This document shows positions 6,371 through 8,785 of a stretch of DNA of 8,785 nucleotides, one piece after another. Made by a program: the position numbers and the translations under genes. Under the pieces are notes generated by a model that had not been told where the DNA came from, searched no databases, and saw only the letters and a program-made list of their open reading frames with translations. The number at the start of each line of letters is the position of its first letter. The stretch's first letter is position 1. The stretch spans positions 1-8,785 of the forward strand of contig JAEXCA010000168.1 of assembly GCA_023393755.1 (NCBI GenBank), given 5' to 3'. The DNA comes from Actinomycetes bacterium (GTDB taxonomy: Bacteria; Actinomycetota; Actinomycetes; Propionibacteriales; Propionibacteriaceae).

Positions 6371-6414
6371 TCAAACCGTAATAATAAAGACTGTTTCCGG
6401 TTGGTTTCCTTCTA
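6371..6414. promoter_or_regulatory. AT-rich spacer with tandem GTTTCC motif, probable operator or promoter
   Basis: This 44-bp gap is markedly AT-rich against its surroundings (TAATAATAAAG at 6379-6389). It contains two direct GTTTCC hexamers (6393-6398 and 6404-6409) exactly 11 bp apart, one helical turn. GTTTCC next to AT-rich flanks recalls operator sequences bound by ROK-type repressors in actinobacteria (from memory). A regulatory role is inferred; no clear -35 or -10 pair was found. Confidence 0.4.
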
Positions 6415-6579
6415 GTGGTGGCCGGTGGTGAGCGGCTGGTCGACCTGGTGCAGCAGCGCGTCGCGCAGCCACCGGTGCGGCCCAGCCTGGCCGGGAGCCA
6501 GGCGGTGCTGCTGGGAGCCCGGCGCCTGCTGGTGGAGAACATCCGTGCCCGTCTGGAAGAACTGATCAAGGAGAACTGA
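6415..6579 (+). pseudogene. C-terminal remnant of a ROK-family protein (probable regulator)
   Basis: An open frame of 54 codons begins GTG-GTG (VVAGGERLVDLVQQRV), passes PPVRPSLAGSQAVLLGA and ends ELIKEN. The order G-G-E, then P-S-L, then AVLLGA resembles the last 50 or so residues of ROK kinases and repressors, where PSxLGxxAxLLGA closes the fold. No ROK N-terminus, HTH or zinc-motif sequence exists upstream; the frame closes at TAA 6385-6387. There is no Shine-Dalgarno sequence. It most likely represents a regulator gene that lost its body, with the promoter-like spacer now abutting its tail. Its end supplies AAGGAG for the next gene, and its TGA overlaps that ATG by one base. It could instead be a genuine small protein; the family call is by pattern only. 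Confidence 0.5.
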
Positions 6580-7830
6580 TGAAGCTCGCCATCGTCGGTG
6601 GGGGATCGACCTACACCCCGGAGCTGATCGACGGCTTCGCCCGGCACCCGGAACTGGGACTGGCCGAACTGGTGCTGATCGACCCCGACAGCCGCCGGCT
6701 GGAGCTGGTCGCCGGCATGGCCCGCCGGATGCTCGCCCGGGCCGGCAGCCCGATCCGGGTGGTCGCCACCGCTGAGCTGGTGGCGGGCGTCGCCGACGCC
6801 GACGCGGTGCTGCTGCAGCTGCGGGTCGGCGGCCAGGCCACCCGGGGGCGGACGAGACCTGGCCGCACGAGGCCGGCTGCATCGGGCAGGAGACCACCGG
6901 CCCCGGCGGCCTCGCCAAGGCGCTGCGGACGGTGCCGGTGGTGCTGCGGATCGCGGACGCCGTGCGCGCCCACGCCCGTCCGGACGCCTGGATCGTCGAC
7001 TTCACCAACCCGGTGGGGATCGTCACCCGGGCGCTGCTGCAGGCCGGGCACCGCGCGGTCGGACTGTGCAACGTGGCGATCGGCTTCCAGCGCCGGTTCG
7101 CCGCCGGGTTCGGGGTGGAGCCGGAACGGGTCGGGCTGGGCCACGTCGGGCTGAACCACCTCACCTGGGAGCGCAGCTTCACCGTGGACGGCGTCGACCG
7201 GCTGCCCGCCATGCTGGCCGATCGAGTGGACGAGCTGGCCGGCGAGGTCGAGCTGCCAGCCGCGCTGCTGAGCCAGCAGGCGGCGATCCCGTCCTACTAC
7301 CTGCGCTACTACTACGCCCACGACGAGGTGCTCGCCGAGCAGCTCCGGCAGCCGACCCGGGCCGCCGCGGTGACCGCGATCGAGGACGAGTTGCTCGCCC
7401 TCTACGCCGATCCGGCCGTCGTCACCAAGCCCGAGGCGCTGGAGCGGCGCGGTGGCGCGTACTACTCCGAGGCCGCGGTCGAACTGCTGCTCGCGATCCG
7501 GGGGCTGCCCGGCCGCCGCGGGTGGTGAACCTGCGCAACGACGGCGTGCTGGGCTTCCTGCCGGACGATCACGTCATCGAGGTTCCCGCCCGCTACGTCG
7601 ACGGACGGTTCGCCGCCGAACCGGTGGCGCCGCTGCCCGACGACGTCCGGGGGCTGATCGCGGCCGTGGCCGGCTACGAACGGCTGGCCCTGGAAGCGGC
7701 GCTGCACGGCGGCCGTACCCGGGTGGTGCAGGCGCTGCGCGCGCACCCGTTGGTGCTGCAGCACGACCGCGCCGAACGGCTCGCCGACCTGCTGCTGGCC
7801 GCGAACGCCGGGTTCCTGCCATGGACCTGA
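6579..7830 (+). pseudogene. GH4 6-phospho-beta-glucosidase-like gene, broken by two frameshifts
   Basis: GH4 enzymes use NAD and a divalent metal to cleave (usually 6-phosphorylated) glycosides by an oxidation-elimination route. ATG 6579 has AAGGAG 5 nt upstream. Frame one gives the Rossmann start MKLAIVGGGSTYTPELIDGF and stops matching after LRVGGQATR (about codon 89). Frame two then carries DETWPHEAGCIGQETTGPGG, FTNPVGI, the metal-site Cys in GLCNVAIGF (about 164), the metal-site His in GLNHLTW (about 194), PSYYLRYYY and GGAYYSEAA. It leaves register before TGA 7526-7528. Frame three gives VVNLRNDGVLGFLPDD to TGA 7830. One extra base in the G-run 6844-6848 and one in the GC-run near 7511-7522 would restore about 417 residues, normal for GH4. 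All motifs survive, so sequence error or a very recent lesion is likelier than long decay. The end overlaps the kinase start by 10 bases. Confidence 0.88.
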
Positions 7831-8785
7831 CGCCCGTGGTGGTGGCCGTGGACGGCGGCGGCTCGAAGACCGACGTCGCCGCCCTGACCCTCGCCGGCGC
7901 CGTGGCGGCCCGCCGACGGGGGCCCGGCAGCAGTCACGACTACACCGGGATGGGGGCGGCGGTCGCCCAGGTCGACCGGCTGGTGCGGGAGGTGGCCGGC
8001 GACGCCGAGGTGCTGCACGCCGGGCTGTACCTCTCCGGCCTCGACCTCCCCCGGGAGATCGACGAGTTCCGCTCGGCGGTCGACGGGCTGCCCTGGGCGG
8101 CCGGGAGCCTGGCCGTCGACAACGACCTGTTCGCCCTGCTGCGGGCCGGCACCGATCAGCCCAACGCGATCGCCGTGGTCTGCGGCACCGGCACCAACGC
8201 GGTCGGCGTCCGGGCCGACGGCAGGACGGCGCGGTTCCACGCCCTCGGCGGAATCTCCGGCGACTGGGGAGGGGGTCACGGCCTGGGCCAGGAGGCGCTG
8301 TGGCACGCCGCGCGGGAGATCGACGGACGGGGTCCGCGCACCCTGCTCACCGAGGCCGTCACCGCCGAGTTCGGGCTCCCGGTCCCGGCGGTCACCGAGC
8401 GGCTGCACAGCGGGCAGCTGGAGTACGCCGCGCTCTCCCGCCTGGCGCCGGCGGTCTTCGCCGCCGCCGATGCCGGCGACCCGGTCGGGTTGCGCCTGGT
8501 GGACCGGCAGGCGGACGAGATCGTCGCCTACGTCCGGGCCTGCCTGCGGCGGCTCGACCTCAGCGGCCCGGTGCCGGTGGTGCTCGGCGGGGGCGTGCTG
8601 CAGGCCAGCCACCCGCGCCTGCTGGCCCGGATCGTGGCCGGCGTCGAGGAGTTGAACCCGCAGGCCTACCTGGTCCGGCTCACCCATCCGCCGCTGCTCG
8701 GTGCCGCCCTGCTCGCGCTGGAACAGGCCGGCGCCCACCCGGCGGCGCGCCCCCCGGCCGCGGCCGGCCAGGGGGAGGGTTACCC
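7821..8785 (+). CDS. BadF/BadG/BcrA-type ATPase, N-acetylglucosamine kinase-like (3' end beyond window)
   Basis: The frame is open from ATG 7821 to the right edge (321 codons, no stop seen). It is an ASKHA-fold sugar kinase. The phosphate-1 loop is VAVDGGGSKTD (about 8-18), the candidate catalytic and metal acids are in DND (100-102), phosphate-2 is CGTGTNAVG (121-129), and the LGGISGDWGGGHGLG loop follows (142-156). The adenosine motif is VVLGGGVLQ (253-261). These fit the GlcNAc-kinase branch of the BadF family (usually about 300-350 residues), so nearly the whole protein is present and the tail is turning low-complexity Ala/Pro/Gly. It would phosphorylate an amino sugar or sugar released by GH20 or GH4, in the cytoplasm. 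ATG 7821 overlaps the GH4 end by 10 bases, implying coupling, although no strong ribosome binding site is visible. Substrate specificity cannot be read from sequence. Confidence 0.88.
   Translation, partial: MDLTPVVVAVDGGGSKTDVAALTLAGAVAARRRGPGSSHDYTGMGAAVAQVDRLVREVAGDAEVLHAGLYLSGLDLPREIDEFRSAVDGLPWAAGSLAVDNDLFALLRAGTDQPNAIAVVCGTGTNAVGVRADGRTARFHALGGISGDWGGGHGLGQEALWHAAREIDGRGPRTLLTEAVTAEFGLPVPAVTERLHSGQLEYAALSRLAPAVFAAADAGDPVGLRLVDRQADEIVAYVRACLRRLDLSGPVPVVLGGGVLQASHPRLLARIVAGVEELNPQAYLVRLTHPPLLGAALLALEQAGAHPAARPPAAAGQGEGY

Noticed and set aside
5008..6381. Second plus-strand frame inside the GH20 gene (457 codons)
   Set aside because: Arg/Ala/Pro-rich +1-frame shadow; GH20 motifs are continuous in the other frame.
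7674..8738. Long minus-strand open frame opposite the kinase
   Set aside because: Antisense shadow rich in Gly/Asp/Arg/Val; the plus strand carries an uninterrupted ASKHA kinase.
1..8785. tRNA, rRNA, CRISPR, insertion sequence or phage genes
   Set aside because: No cloverleaf, rRNA-like segment, regularly spaced repeats, transposase or integrase motif was seen on either strand.

Overview
The window looks like chromosome from a high-G+C Gram-positive bacterium (Actinobacteria). Coding regions are strongly GC-biased at third positions, GTG starts are used, and the gene families (a BglG/BglF/GH1 PTS cassette, GH20, GH4, and a BadF-type sugar kinase) are ones found in soil or host-associated actinomycetes. 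No rRNA, tRNA, CRISPR array, insertion sequence or phage gene was recognised. The whole window is devoted to uptake and intracellular breakdown of beta-linked sugars.

Left part (about 79-4570, minus strand) is a complete beta-glucoside PTS operon read right to left. A promoter near 4542-4570 and a leader with an intrinsic terminator precede bglG, an RNA-binding antiterminator. A second terminator, overlapped by a RAT-like element, lies between bglG and bglF, an EIIBCA permease. The GH1 6-phospho-beta-glucosidase follows, coupled to bglF by a GTGA overlap. The logic is classical: the sugar is phosphorylated during import by BglF, BglG relieves termination when sugar is present, and GH1 splits the phospho-glucoside. 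Two of the three genes carry a single-base frameshift, in bglF inside the EIIC domain and in GH1 after codon 29.

The middle (about 4571-4900) is a non-coding divergent intergenic region. It holds a 13-bp perfect inverted repeat around a smaller hairpin, further GC palindromes, and a candidate leaderless promoter for the rightward gene.

Right part (4901-8785, plus strand, clearly more GC-rich) holds an intact cytoplasmic GH20 beta-N-acetylhexosaminidase, then an AT-rich 45-bp spacer with a repeated GTTTCC motif. Next comes a 54-codon remnant resembling the C-terminus of a ROK protein, a GH4 NAD/metal-dependent phospho-glycosidase-type gene broken by two frameshifts, and a BadF/BcrA-type GlcNAc-kinase-like gene that runs off the right edge. 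The last three are overlapping or coupled. Together they suggest cytoplasmic hydrolysis of GlcNAc- or glucose-containing oligosaccharides and phosphorylation of the released amino sugar; no transporter for this half lies in the window.

The most striking feature is that three of six genes are interrupted by four one-base lesions. All are in the same direction (one base missing, restored by reading -1), and all lie in or beside short G/C runs. Sequencing or assembly indels are the simplest explanation, but decay or recoding cannot be excluded from sequence alone.
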